A DNA stretch of 64,000 nt from Ectocarpus siliculosus (taxonomy: Eukaryota > Sar > Phaeophyceae > Ectocarpales > Ectocarpaceae). Below the pieces are notes generated by a model. The model ran no database searches and was not told the DNA's origin. It was given only the letters and a program-made list of their open reading frames with translations. The stretch spans positions 5,948,745 through 6,012,744 of the forward strand of contig FN649727.1 of the NCBI GenBank assembly GCA_000310025.1. Direction: 5' to 3'. Positions 1 through 13,300 of the stretch are shown piece after piece. Every line of letters starts with the position of its first letter. The stretch's first letter is position 1. A program made the translations under genes and the position numbers.

Positions 1-17
1 TGAGGCACCACACTCAC

Positions 18-1311
18 CGTGTACAGCGCGGGGAGCATGGCCTGGTTGATGGGGAGGTGCTGGGTGAGGTCCCCCTCGGGCACACGGTTGAGGAAGGTCG
101 ACGTCACGTGCCCGTAGAAGCTGCCCCCCCGATCGCACACCACGAGGTACGGGGAGTACCGGTCGTGGTGTGCGATGGACATGTTGAACGAATCGTGGCC
201 CGTGATCTGCCATTCACGTTCGAGTGTGGCGCACCGGCGCCGTGAGTCATACATCGAAAACCGGCACGACGAAATAAACTGCAGAGAGCGCGAGGCATGT
301 ACCGTACGACGATATCATGTAGAAACCGGCACCAGGAAAAAACGCGAAAGCGCAAAGCATAACGTTTCATGCATCATACCGAACCCGTCAACCGAAATAC
401 ACCGCAATAGCACGAGCATTAGTATTTGTTGCTCGCTGGCGGTTTGGCCGTGTGTGCGTGCCGTATGAGGTGTGTGAACCGCAGAAGATCGCGTGTGTGT
501 GTCACCGCGGTAGCTGGCATGCAATATATGACGATGTGGCACGCGCCTATATATTCGAAAGAAAAATGAACAGACTATTTACGCGAGTCTTGTACTTCCC
601 TGCGTGTTCAGGCAGCAATAACCACCTTTTTCGTCCAGGTCGTAGATGTCATGTCCGTGCTACATTGCTGTCCACGACGTCGCAATAAGGTGACGAGGTG
701 CTGGACAAGATTGGACTCGCGCACGCTATCTGCCACAAATCTTCGCGACAGCAGAAATGATACCACTAAACCAGAAAACGGCATCGTTCGAATCCTCGGT
801 AGCCGGCACCCCGTCCCACCCTCTTCGCCAAGGCACTCTTCGGACCGTACCGTACGTTCGTACAAACAATACTGGACCAAAACTAACCAAACCCCCGGAC
901 CACTACTGCGGCTCGTGCGGTGGTCGAGACACGCTCCTTTTCACTTCCTCACCTCGAAACGGCCGGCCGAAGGCGCCGCGCACACCGGCGGCGGATCGTC
1001 CGCTTCCAGATCGCTCATCTCAAGCAGGGTGGTGAAGTACTGAGATGTCATGCTCTCCGCCACGACGACGAGGTAGGCTACGCCGTTGCTGCAAATACGT
1101 ACAAAGGTCGGAGGCGAATTGAGTCGAGTCCGGTAGGGAGCGAATACCACTCCTCCCACAGGCGCGCCCGAAAAGCTCGGGACAAACGTCTGACGGCTGA
1201 AATCCCGCGTCGCCGTTCCTCTTCGCCAACGAGGACATGGGGACGGCCGCATGTCGGCAGTGCTGGAGACTCAAACAGAACGGTCGACTGGCATGCCACT
1301 CTCTCTGTCTC

Positions 1312-1342
<31 letters not shown>

Positions 1343-2094
1343 GTTGAATTGTCCACTGGCAAACTTCTGTCTGTCTCTCCGTCTCCCTCTCTCTCTGGGT
1401 CCCTTTGTCTCTCTCTGTCTGCCTCTGCGTCTGTCTCCGCCTGCGTCTGTCGGCGTGTATCTCCCTCTCACACACATGCCCACACTCTTTTACGTGCCTG
1501 CTGTACCGCCCGCGACAGCATACGTGCCTGCTATACCGCCCGCGACAGCAGGGAAGAGCACGAAGGTGTTCACGTTCTGTTGGCTTGGTGCACCCTCACC
1601 GACTGCCTCCTTTGCACCTTGCCCGCAATTTCACAGACTATTCGATATGTGGAACTTCGTGGCCGCCTATAGCTAGAATATGTAGCCAGCTGTTGAGGGT
1701 TGAGGCGGTGTGTCATGATGGGATAACTATCGATTGTGTGCATTTTGTAGAGAAAGCAACCTGTAGACTAAAGAAAGTACCGCGGTGGTATGCTGTAGAT
1801 AGATGCTTCACAAAAACAGATGCAAAACGTAGCAAAACAACAAAGAGATGTGCAATATCGACGACATACTGATAGATCACACCCAAACACAAACACATGC
1901 ACTCACCTCCGCCAATCGGACGTCGGCTCAACTTCGAAATGCATATACCCCCCCGCGGCGGCCCCGAACGCATCAGCCACCAGCGTGGCCGAAACCCCCG
2001 ATTCTTCGATCAACTCGGTGCTGACTAGCGCCAAGCAGTGTTGGGATAGCATCGCCATAGCCATGATACCGAAAAGGCCACCATAGCGAGCCAT
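18..2094 (-). CDS. GPR107/GPR108-like lung seven-TM receptor, N-terminal part (partial)
   Basis: Three minus-strand exons join in phase: 2094-1907, 1262-953 and 206-18. The last ends at a GTGAGT donor, so the gene runs off the left edge. The visible 229 residues are the lumenal N-terminal domain only. They begin with a signal-peptide-like segment (MARYGGLFGIMAMAML) followed by a GGYMHFEVEP strand. Exon 3 carries YSPYLVVCD and a stretch ending LPINQAMLPALY, which resembles the conserved end of the ectodomain just before TM1 in GPR107/GPR108 and plant relatives (human: YSLYFHKC ... IPLPKLY). Family members are Golgi/endosomal seven-TM proteins implicated in membrane traffic; the seven-TM part would lie outside the window. 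The exon 2 start is uncertain, because a second in-phase AG at about 1212 would shorten it. The family call is moderately sure; the individual member (GPR107, GPR108, GPR180 or TMEM87) cannot be told. Confidence 0.6.
1297..1440. repeat. CT-rich simple repeat
   Basis: A CT dinucleotide run followed by degenerate CTGTCT units. It lies in the first intron of the minus-strand GPR107-like gene, so the transcript carries the purine (GA) strand. Confidence 0.85.
1491..1550. repeat. 30-bp tandem duplication
   Basis: Two adjacent 30-bp units (1491-1520 and 1521-1550) differ at one base. The unit starts TACGTGCCTGCT. It lies in an intron of the GPR107-like gene. Confidence 0.85.
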
Positions 2095-2350
2095 ACCAAC
2101 CCAGTTCGGGGTGGAGCGGGTGCTCACGGGCTCGCCCAACCAACTCGCACAGCAGGTAAGTTGCAGCACAAGTCCGGCGGGGGCGCGCAAGTGCGAATAT
2201 GGAACACACGATACCCCGGAGCCCCTGAGAGCACCGGGGACCTTCACCAACTTTGCTGTGTTGCGTCTTGTTGCGCTTGCGTCTTTGCAGCACCCACAAC
2301 ACACCGCACTGCTGCGCGTGCTGTGAGGCTTGAGACTCTCGACACCTGCA
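2095..2350. promoter_or_regulatory. Shared divergent promoter interval
   Basis: These 256 bp separate the start codons of the minus-strand GPR107-like gene and the plus-strand EIPR1-like gene, so both 5' untranslated regions and both promoters must fit here or overlap the genes. No TATA box or other core element is obvious. Promoter function is inferred from the head-to-head arrangement only. Confidence 0.5.
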
Positions 2351-5300
2351 ATGTTTTCCAGTGCATCCTCGACGTACAACCTCAAGCGACCCGCACGGTG
2401 CATCGCTGCGTTGGCGCCGCAAGAGGAGTCACCAGAAGAAGAACAGCAGGGTGGCATCAGCAGCTCGCGCTTTGTAGTCGGCACGTGCAGCTTGCGGGAA
2501 CCCAACGAGCTGCACGTCTTGGGATTCCACGAAGAGAGCAACGAACTATTGTGTCATCAGGTGTGTGTGTAGTGTGGTCGAGGTGTGGAGCAGTCGAGGT
2601 GCCGCTTTTTTTCGCGGGTGAACTTCACCTTAGAATGGGCGAGGTTCCGCCGCACATGTACAGTAGATGCCCATCCCACTTCGCCGCCGCACATGTACAA
2701 TTGTAGATGACTTCCTTCCTTGTGTGTGTTCTCTTACAATATGCATACGGAGGTAATTCCGTTTTGTATCGCCCATGGGATAAAACAAGATGACTGCTAC
2801 TGCAGGTACGGCTGGTCCTTCATTACCCGTAAGCACTGATTTTCCCCATGTATCCACCCTCTTTCGTTCGTGTTGCCCCCCGCCTCTCTGTCATCGGTTC
2901 CTCTGTCTCCCCCCGTGGACGACATACTACGCTGTAACAGGCTCTTTCACATCCGAACGAGATTTGGGGAGTTAGCCCTTCACCGACAGACCCTTCGCTG
3001 CTGGTAACCTGCAGCAATGGCGCCAAGGCTGGACAGAACAACGGGGGCGTGGGTTTCAAGGTGACTACAAGAGGGTGTATGATGACAGCGGCGGTCTTTG
3101 ACCGCTCAAGTCTGCAGACGAAATTCGGTATCAACCTTCCGGTGCAAGGAGTCCCGATCTTTAGATGAAGCAACCCAGTAGAGGGCATCATGGAGCAGCG
3201 ACATACGCGTTGGCACTCGCAGGTATGCTGCTTTGGGGCTGCTGTGATATCGAACGCTGTCGCTGGATGAAAATAACTCCTCACTTCTGGACCCAAACCG
3301 TGATATGCTGGTGGAGACAAGTCTCAATCGTTGCTCTTTGTGACAACTACTGCTGGAAGGGTTTTTTATTGCACAGCAGTACTTCTTCCCCAACTGGTCG
3401 TATGTATCTCGTGTGTGCTTGCTGAGTGCTGTTTCCGTCCTTTTCGAAACCAGTCATTCCTTGGACAAATGCGTGACTCAAAAAACGTGGCAAACGTGGC
3501 AAGTGCAGCAGAGCTTGTTTTTTCTCTAGGGAAAGGCCTTAACGTATAGACTAGTCTACCGCTTCAAAGGCGACCGAGACCGAGTGTGTCAGCATGTCAT
3601 CATCCACCCCCGACGTATAGAAGCAGTGTAGCAGATTGTTGGGATGTGAACCTGTGTAGGTTGTATCCCTGGCACTGAACACTGTGTATAGAACAGTGTA
3701 GGTGCAGAGGCTCACAGAGTCATCGTAAAATCACTTGGATATAGGTCGAAACAGAAGTTGGTTTGGATTGGCGCTTAGGTGGCCGAAAGGTAGAGACAGA
3801 TGAAGAGTGAGCAGCTGGCGGGCGAACACAACAGGGGTGAGCCGTCCAGCCTGTCACGGGAAAACGTCACACTCGGGCTATTGCTAATCAACCGATAATC
3901 GGATAGTCCGATGTATCCCAGTATCCTAGAATATCCTTGTGGACATCTGTAGCTAAATGTAAGCTTATGGCTAGGATTTAACCCGATGGGTGTGTACAAA
4001 AATCCGGTCACTCAATACAATTTACCGAAGACTATTCCAGTAATAGTTGCTGGAATCCCATGACTTGAGACTATGTATGGTAGCTTACAGCAGTGCCAAT
4101 ACTGACTAAATACTGAACATTGAATATTCCAACACAGACGCTTCCATACACCGATACATGAACCGTGCGCCGATCTTTCACTACAGGTTCGTCGACAAAC
4201 GTTACCGCCGCTGTTTGCCACTGGGCGTGCTCTCGCTCCCTTCGACCCTTCTGTCCAACAACGAACCCAGCAACCGACGTCGCTCTTAAATCATTCACAG
4301 ACGCATGCATGCATGCATAAAACATTGAACGAAACAGGTGAGCCTGTGGAGATTGCCCACGCCTGACCCCAATGACGACCCCCTCCACGAGCACGTCATG
4401 GGTGGGGAAAGGGGGCACCCGCTCGAACCAATTGGAGAACCGCTCGCCGAGTTGGGGGGGCTGAAGGCGGCGGCCACGGCGATGTTGTGGAGTCCACCGG
4501 GCGGGGGGTCAACGTCATCGCGAGGGGGGGCAGGAGAATTCGTTACGCTAGCGGATGGGCTTTTGAAGCGGTGGAACTTGGGTGATGGAAGGTACGCCCG
4601 AAACGTTGTGTTGTGCGCGGGGCGGGTTGCGGTAGTGTCTTTGAACTGGGCAGGATGATTTTTGACGCCTCTCCGGGTTATCTCAACACGACGAAAGGCT
4701 ACTGCTGTAGATTGCGTTTTTTTGTTCCCGTTCGTTGGAGGTGGATGTATTGAGTGGAGTCTAACACAAAACAACTGCCTGGGCTCAGCTAAGGAAAAAC
4801 AATGTGATATTTGCAAGAAAGTTTGCTGTGGTCTAAGAGTACCCGGCCAATATCGGTTGTTTCGTTGACCAAGCCCGACCGCCTTGGGCCTCCCTACCGT
4901 GCCACAGAGCCGACAACCATGCCGTAGCTTTCTAAGTGCTTCTCAGAAGATGCTACTGAACAAGGCGCTTCCCGTGCTCTTGTTTCGATTGAACCGCTGC
5001 ATTTTCGTCTTGGTCCGTAGCCGTCGCCCTGTCCAGAGGTATCTACGAAGCGTCCTTGACAGCGGTATCGATCACGCGGACGAAGCCACGCGCACCCGAT
5101 CGACGCCCCTGTGTCTTCGTCGATCGCTTCGTCGTCGCTTGTGGGCGCACTTGTTGGTGTGCCCTCCAACCGTTGACGTCAAGTTTGGTCAGAGACGCTC
5201 ATCTGCTGTCGTCCTGTTTGATCTTGGCAATGGCTGACCCGGTCAATCACAGGTTTGAAGAAGCGGGCTCGGCAACTGTTTGTGAGGGCGGCCAGGGCGG

Positions 5301-7019
5301 CGGCGCCACCGCCGCCGGGCGGGGAGCGCCTGCGGCGGCGTGGGACCCGCACCGCCCGGTGGAGGTAGCGACGGCCGCGTCGTGTAGCGTCACGTGTTGG
5401 GACCTTCGAACGATGAAGTGAGTAATATGGAGCTTTTGGAGCGCATCTCTGCGTATGGGATTATTACAAGGCAACCAAGGGGCGAGTACGCGTTACAAGC
5501 TCGGATTACTCCCTCCCTGACCCGTGACGCAACGAAAACGGTCTTTGTCCATGGCGCGTGCGGGATTAGGCGTCGACGGCTTCGTTTGCATCGCACTGAT
5601 TTTCACACCCAGCCACGTATCTGGCGTGCTAACACTGCTCTCTCTTCGTCGCCCACGACCAATCCTCCCGTCTCTCCCGGCGGCCGTGGATCTCCGTAGA
5701 GCTACAACCTCGGTGGCCGAAGCGCACCGTTTCGCGGTTCGAGACTTGGACTACAACCCGAACAAGCCCTTCTGCCTGGCCACGTGTGGCGAGGACCGGC
5801 TCATCAAGTTTTGGGACCTGCGGAGACCGAACGCTCCCGTGAAGACCATCGTCGGACACGACCACTGGTGATTGACGAAATCGAGCAGCCATCAATCATC
5901 CTTTTCTTTCTTATTGCCTATGCATAGTTTCGATACGGATATAAATTGCAAAGGAGAAAATGCCTTTTATGGGTTTTAACGGTTGTGCACGACGTGCTCA
6001 GCCCGCTCGGGCGGAGTTTCTTCTCCTTTATTTGTTGTCGCGACGGCAGTGGGTGCCGCAGAAAAAAAGGGCAGGTCTGCAGGCCGTACCTGGGGGAAAC
6101 AATGTGAAGACCCTGTTGGTTGTGTCGTTGCCGTTGGTATCATGATACTCGTACGGGTCACCGCTTGCTTGTTTGTTTTGGACCCGACCATATATCTGTG
6201 GCCCCGCCCTATGATCGCGTCCATCAACGTCACCATCTTCCAGGGTAAACACCGTCAAGTACAACCGTTTCCACGACCAGTTGCTGGTCAGCGGTAGCTC
6301 GGACTGCATGGTGCACCTCTGGCGGGTGTCTTCCGTCTCTTCCGCTCCTTTGCTCGAGCCCGAGGACGACGATGCCGGTGGACTCGATGGCGACGCTGGT
6401 GGGGACAGCGGGGGAGGATTTGGCGGTGGCAGCAATGGGTCGAAGGGGGAAGCTGCTGACATCCGAGTGAGTGTCGTTTTTTTTTGTGCTAGCTTTTCCG
6501 CCTCCTCTCTCTCTCTGTGTCATTCTGTTTGTGTGTCTCTCTCTGTGTGTCTCGTTCTGCGTGTGTGTCTCTGTGTGTGTGTCTCTCTCTCTGCTTGTGT
6601 CTCTTCTCTTTTGCGCCTGCTCCCTCTCTCTGTGTGTGTGTCTCTCGCTCTGTGTGTGTGTCTCTCCCCCCCTCTCTCTCTTTCTCTCTCTCTCTCATAC
6701 ACACACGAAGCGTTCCCCATCATGCCAATGCACCCTGGCCATATTTCTCGGGGTGTTGCTCGCTCGCTGCTTGCGCGTTTTCGGGAGTGTGACTTGACCC
6801 GACGCACTGCTGCGCGTTATGACGCGCCGGTCGTGCTCCTTTGTTCCCTCGCCCCCCGCACCGCGCCTTCAGGTGCGAACCTTTGACGAGCATGAGGAGA
6901 GCGTGTACTCGCTCGCCTGGAGCGCGTCCGACGCATGGGTTATGGCATCGCTGTCGTACGACGGCCTCGTGGTGCTGAACCACGTGCCGTCCACGGAGAA
7001 GTACAAGATTTTACTCTGA
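2351..7019 (+). CDS. EIPR1: EIPR1/TSSC1-like WD40 protein
   Basis: Seven exons join in phase: 2351-2560, 2941-3060, 4338-4591, 5253-5417, 5700-5867, 6244-6466 and 6873-7019 (428 aa; human EIPR1 is 387). It matches along the whole length: N-terminal FVVGTCSLREPNELHVLGF, EIWGVSPSPTDPSLLVTCS, LADGLLKRWNL, VRDLDYNPNKP with FWDLR, DQLLVSGSSDCMVHLW, and C-terminal EHEESVYSLAWS with ASLSYDGLVVLNHVP. These are WD40 blades. In animals EIPR1 binds the GARP and EARP tethering complexes and acts in endosome-to-Golgi retrieval and dense-core vesicle formation; a conserved trafficking role is inferred. The extra length is a Gly/Asp-rich loop in exon 6 (about residues 325-375) and a Gly/Ala-rich linker in exon 4. 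The ATG at 2351 was chosen because homology begins just after it. It is divergent from the GPR107-like gene. Confidence 0.92.
6501..6708. repeat. CT/GT-rich polypyrimidine tract
   Basis: About 200 bp of alternating CTCTCT and GTGTGT blocks inside the last intron (6467-6872) of the EIPR1-like gene. It is a microsatellite-like tract with no coding content. Confidence 0.85.
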
Positions 7020-10000
7020 AAGAGCCAACGATGGAGAACGAGAGGAGAGTTTACGTTCAGCAGCAGTCTAGCGGCGTTGTGCGCCCTTTCAAGTCCCGGA
7101 ATGGGGAGCGGGATATGCGGAGGAGGGGTGCGATCTTGTTGTTGGTTAGCTCTTTTCTTCCTCTGTTCCGCCTACACCCAGGGATCGGAAAACGACAACA
7201 ATAACCCGTAGCAATAGGCACCAAGCGGACAACAAGCGCGTGGACTTTGGCGTTAAAGGAGTGAATAGGCACAAGCGGAACAAAAGCGTGACATGGTTGG
7301 TGGGAAATTTCCGTGATGATGGCGTTGCGTGTCGCAATGTGCATACTGGTGCACTTTTGGTACGCTTGTTCTGCTCTCGGCCGGTATATCATTTGCCGTT
7401 GTTCATCATCCCGGGCGAACTTGGGCCATTGGAGAGTTTTAGTTAAAGTAGGAGAACCGGAGATAGATGGCGACGGTGCGGATAATCCGCACGCCCTGTT
7501 TGCGTTTCACGAGGAACATCGCTCTCACCGCGTACCGGCCATCTGGCAGAAAAGACCCCCCGAAGTTTGCGTTGGAGGACCCCTTTTTTTTAATTTTCTT
7601 AATATGACACCACGAAACCATCTCCATCATAGAAAAGAGTCTGAGACAGATTAGCAATGGATTCATAGCGTCAGAAAAGTACCTGTATGTCTACGATTTC
7701 CCAGACAGCATATAGGGACATCTCCCCTGCGGGTAACAGGCTCAACAAGACAGTTTGGTAGTTGTCTTGTGTGTCTCATATATGTTATGTTGGGAAGGTG
7801 CAGATGATATGTGTTAGGTACTGGTCGGGCGTTTTGTGTGTGGCACCCTTTTAGCCATATGGAATGCAATCTTCCTCGGTTTTCAAACGTATGTTCAATG
7901 TGGTACGCGTATGTACCGGGTATTTGGGTATGTATATGTGTGGATACATTTCGGGGTATGTTTGGTCGTTGTAAGAAGAATCCGAGTGTACCAAATGATT
8001 TCTGGTTGTTTCGAATCAGCCCACTTTTGCCTTTTGCCCCTAAATTCTTCTGAAGGCGCCCCAGCTACAACAGAAACACTGCATGCTGCACGAACCATTC
8101 ATGTTTTGATCACGAACAAACCCTTTGCCACATGAACGAATGAATCGAAAAACTCTTCCGCGTGGCCTCGACTCCCAGCTCCTTGCGTAAGGTTGCTTTC
8201 ATTCATTTCGGGACACACCCTATTTGGACGCACCCCAGCCGGGATCACACGATGCATGTGCTGCTGTCTTACATTGAGACGACGGTCGGCGTGTTTGGTT
8301 ACCAACCTGGGAGTCAAGACAAATTCAGGGTAAAAAAGTACCACATGTCATATGAACGAACGAGTGAATGAAGTTCCTGTTAGCGCGCAAGACAAAAGCA
8401 TAAAACTGAGAGAAATAGCACCTTGTGAGGCAAAACACTCACTCCAGACGCGCTTCTGCGTTATCCTAATTTAGCCTTCAAATCCTGACTTGCGTGAGAA
8501 GATTATAGAGCCTGCACCAACTCGTCTGCTGTATTCAGCAATCGATATATTGGGATACCCCACCCGATCTCACATCTTAGTGATGGGAGGAAAGACGCGG
8601 AGCATCGCGGGCAAACAAATTAGTCACCTTCTATATGTTACTACCTTAGTACGTTACGACATCTCAGAGAGGCAGCAGCAGCAAGCAGTGAAAAAACACT
8701 GCATGCACACCAAGAACAACATGAAAAGGCCGGGCCAAATCCCCTTTCCACCATTACATTGACCAATGCACGAGCTGGGGTCTTACAGACAGAAGGAAGG
8801 CCCGACAAAAGCTCGCAATTATGGGTTCATGGACATTTGTGTTCTTGGACGGGCAAAAAAAACTCGTCTGAAAGAAGATGAAAAAGCCCGGGCAATATAT
8901 CCTCACTTTCCTCCACCAATCTCCGTTCAACACCAAACAACTTCCCGTATCCAGATGCCGTATGAATACAACAGCAAGCAGGCGGTTGCACGGCGCGGTG
9001 CATATACACCAGAAGTAGCGCGCCGGGCCACGCCGTTGCTACATTGTTGTATGAAAAAATACATTTGTAGAAGTTGCACGGCAGCATCACAGCAGAGGTA
9101 CCAGCGAGCGGTAGATCTAGGTTGAAAAAACGAACACGATGATGGTCAGAATAGTATTAAAAAATAAATACACGCACAGAAAGACTACTACCCATTCAAA
9201 TAGTATTGTACAGCGCAGCAGCTGATCATGATGTAGTATGTGGTGTCACAATCCATACGCAAAAGAACAATCAATACAGCGCGCTGTGTACACGCAATAA
9301 TTACGCACACATCCACTTGTCTCGTCAACCGTGGTACGATATAGACGTGGAGAGAGGTGGGTGTGCGTGCCAGAGAGAGGGGGGGGGGAGCATTCTTTTC
9401 GTGAACCGAAGACACTTGCTTGCAGGATACTCTGCATGATGATCGAGTGGATTTGATGACAAAAAAAAAAAAATCATAAAAAAATCCATGTTTTGGATCT
9501 TCGGCGACAGCAGTATGTAGGAGAGACGAGAGAGACACACCGCCGTATCACTACAAAGCGCAAAATACTCCCCAGAGTGCAAAGGTCGTCGCCTGCCACC
9601 TCGCAAAGGCGAGCGACCGGCGCTGCGCATCGGACGGCAAGGCCCCCAAGAGAGAGAAGCAAGCGAGAGAGAGAGAGAGCGAAAGACGAGAGAAAACGGG
9701 CAAGGTGCCGATATTCAGGAAGATTATCCCCCCCTCTCCACCAGCATCCAAAAGAACGTTCCGAGATCCGAGCCGCGCACAGATAACCCGCTGTCACGTT
9801 TTGATTGGCCGACGGGTTATACGACAACAATTTATTGCCGTCTTTCCGAGATAGACCGCCCCCACCCCGTCGAGTCACTCGCTCCCGTTCCAGACCAACG
9901 AGCCACCTACAAGTTACACTTGGCACGATAATCAGCCTGCGGAGGCGGTGATATATTTCGGCCTGCCCCTCACGACCGCGCCACACGGCAAGGCATCACA

Positions 10001-10293
10001 CCCCCTTCCCCCCGCGACGCGAGAGCCACGTCATCCGGCGGCAGCAGCACCCGGGGAGAGCACACGAGCACACAAGTTTTTTTCTCTCTCTCTGCTCTTT
10101 GGGTCCTTCCGCACTTCTCAGACTTCGGACGTACACGCGAATTCGCATTCCAGTCGTCGGGAGGAGCGCCGGACAAACCGCAAGAGAGGGCGTTCGTTGG
10201 CAGCGCCACGTTGGGAGATACGCTGGCGGACTTCTGGGCCCTCGACGTGCACCAGCAGGCACAGCCCCAGCCCCAGCAGCAAGAGAGGCAGCT

Positions 10294-10326
<33 letters not shown>

Positions 10327-10360
10327 GCAGCGGCAGCAGACGGAGAGCATAGGAGAGCGG
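7020..10360. other. Intergenic stretch without recognisable gene
   Basis: It holds the 3' untranslated region of the EIPR1-like gene and the 5' flank of the KH-SAM gene. Short open frames exist on both strands (for example 8766-9125 on plus and 9474-9986 on minus), but none shows a known motif or convincing splice partners. The region 9400-10100 is rich in GA and CT runs. In the KH-SAM reading frame, sequence upstream of 10361 stays open back to about 10000 without an ATG. Confidence 0.6.
10287..10342 (+). repeat. CAG trinucleotide repeat
   Basis: An imperfect (CAG)n run interrupted by CGG. In the frame of the downstream KH-SAM gene it would encode a polyglutamine block, but it lies upstream of that frame's first ATG (10361), so it may be 5' UTR or part of an N-terminal extension started in an unseen upstream exon. 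Confidence 0.85.
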
Positions 10361-13300
10361 ATGGCACCCATATTTCACCAGCAGCAGATGGATCACCACG
10401 CCCACCACGCGGCCTGGGAAGACGGCAGACAAGCCCGCCCGAGCACCCACTACCCCCTCCAGCAGCACCAGCACCAGCATCAGCAGCAGCAATGGCCTGC
10501 TCAAGGCCGGCTGCACATCAACCCGGCGATGGTCCGCGACGACGGATTCGCCGCTGCGCCGCAGATGCAGCAGCACCACGGCAGCATGTCCGCCTCGCGC
10601 CACCACCAGCCCCAGCAGCAACCGCTCGGCTCGTCCTCGGCCGGGCGTGAGGTTCTCGGGGAGGGATCCTTCATGGGGCGAGGCTACAGCATCAAGCGGT
10701 GTCAAGGGTTCGTGAGGTGCGACATGGACATCGACGCTGAGGTGGTCGGATGGGTCATCGGAAAAAATGGTGAGTCAAGTTGTTGGGGATCGTGGGGGTG
10801 TTGTTGGTGACATACTTTGCTTTACCTATATTTGTAGTTGCCGAAAGAGTCATCCATGACGGGCAGGAAAGAAAAGTATAACTGCGTGACACGCGGGACA
10901 TTTCGCGATGAAACACCCGAGGCAAGGTCTGAGAGAGCATCTAGCGCAGCGATCCACAAGCTAACTGCCCTGTGCCCTTGGCATCGCAACCCCCTTTGAT
11001 GACGCCGTGATTTCGCCAGAGACCGCCCGGTTTCTGCCGGGGCCTTTTTTCAGACCGAAAAAAGAAATATAATTTTTCTCGGTCGTTCTAGAAAAAGTAG
11101 AAACTGCTGCTGCTCTCGTCTCATGTCGTGGTGGTGGCACAAACGACGTTCCGATATTGGTGGATCGACCTCCTTTCCTCGCGCTGCTGCTACCTCCACT
11201 GCCCGACACGAAAATGAAAAAGAGGGTTTGACCTCTCGCGCCTCTCCTTCCCGAGAAACGTGCAACAGTTTTCTTGGGACTTCAACGTTGGATAGACAAG
11301 ACACATTGTACAAGCTTCCTATCATGTATCACAACTTGATTATTGTGGTATGTAGATGCAAGGCGCATCCCACAAAAAGGGCCAAGAAATGTGTTGTACT
11401 GCCACGATCGATCGCGATCGGAGAGATGATCCGCTTTTCCGACATGATCCTCGTGCAACTCCTACTGCTCTTTATTTCTAGTGAATCCTCATGTGGCCGC
11501 CGGTGCCGCATTGAAGAGAAAGGCCCCGGTTGAAGTCCACTAGATATTTTTCCGTGCTGACGGTTGTGTTACGGAGAACCGACCTCCAGCTGACGAAGTG
11601 TATTGTACAGGCTTGCTTATGTTGTGCCGCACCATCTCCTCACCATAAATATGCATACTCGTCTGGTACATACGTAGACCGAAACTGCACACACCACAAC
11701 CAACACACGGAGATTGCTGTTGCGTGAGAGATTTGACACGTTGGTTGCTTGCTTCTAAAATAGAGGAAGGTTGATGGGAGTAGGTGTGTATAGAAGTACA
11801 TGCCTTACAGCAGTACTAACCTGTCGTTGATGAGATATCTGTCTGTAGTTCGATCAATCCTCAACGCTCATACATACCGTGCCGGTGTGACTGCTGCTGG
11901 TCGTGTGCATCTCTCAGGAGAGCCGTTGGTGGCGTCGTTTTACCTGCTCGTTTTTTTCCTCTCAGTTTGTATTCGTTTTTCCAACGGTGAGCAGCGGAAA
12001 GAACGGGGCTGCTGTTGGCTATGACACACTCTGACGCTCCTATTATTTTTACGAGCGGGCTTCCGGGTGGTGGAAAATCAACGAAATAAAAAACGTCCCA
12101 ATGATATCGCTTTCACGTACTAACAGCAGCAGGTGGTTCATTTATTTTTGGTGTTGGAAAATAATTATACAACGTCCCAAAGCTCAGACGTCCCTATTCA
12201 CGTACTTCAGGGTGGTTCGGAGTATTATTTTTCTGTTTGCAGAGCTTACGTCCCAACGAGGCCCTGTGTACGTGCCGTGATTGCTTTGTGCGTCAACCAA
12301 GGCCTTGTGACAAGCGGCAAGAAACACGAAGTACATGTCTTGATGGTATTCTTGATCGTGAAAGTCGTTTGCTATGCTTGTTTTGATTGGTTGACTAGTG
12401 AAGGGTACTCAAAACCCACGTTCGCAGTGTCGTTTGGCGTTACGTCATTTGCCCCCGCTCTTTCCATCGTGTCGTGCGCACATGTAGAGCAATGATACGT
12501 TTTTCTGCAGAAGAAACCACGCATGCACGCGCGTCGCTAAAACACAAGTCGATTTTTTTCACATCTCGTCGTCAACCCGACGCACATGTGTAGAATATTC
12601 CTCATCATAATACATACTGCGGACGGACGAAGCATCGCACGGCAGCTCTCGGAATACACAGTGATCGCGCCCACTGACACGTATCCCTCCGCTTTCTCTC
12701 CCGCCCCTCCTCTTGTCTGCGCGGACTTTCAGGTAGCACAATCAAGGACATGAAGCACAAGACCGGGTGCAACATGTGGGTGGACCAGCGCGCGCTCAAG
12801 CTCACCATCACCGGCCCGGACCTGCCCTCGGTCGAGCACGCCGCCAAGTCGGTCGACGCCTACGTTGCGGCCGCGCCGATCAAGGCCGGCGCCGTGGAGG
12901 CGGCGGTGACCAAGACCATCGAGTGCCCGCCCCAGCTGCTCGACGACCTCGGGGACCGCACCACGATCGCCCGCATCGTCAAGGAGACCCACGCCCAGGT
13001 GGTGGTGAACAAGAAGATCGGCCGCATCATCGTGCGCGGGGACCACCGCTCCGTCGACCTCGCCTACGAGAGCGTCCGGGCCATGATCCACAACGCCGTC
13101 CACGGAAGCTACGGCCTCGGCCTCCGGGTCAGCACCCCCGACAGCCACGGCTCCTTCGGCGTTGGCGGCGGGGCCGGCGGTGGCGGCGGCGGCGGGGCGG
13201 GGTACTTCCCGGATGGCGCCATGAGCAGCAGCGGCCGCGGCGGAGGCGGCGGTGACATGCGGTCTCCTCTCGTCAGCGGCGCGGTGGCCGGGGCGGCGGC

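Noticed and set aside
1903-2541. Long minus frame upstream of the receptor start
   Set aside because: Its upstream half is the complement of EIPR1 exon 1. Only the part from 2094 down is used as receptor exon 1.
8766-9125. 119-codon plus frame
   Set aside because: No motif, no Kozak-like or splice support, and composition like the surrounding noncoding DNA.
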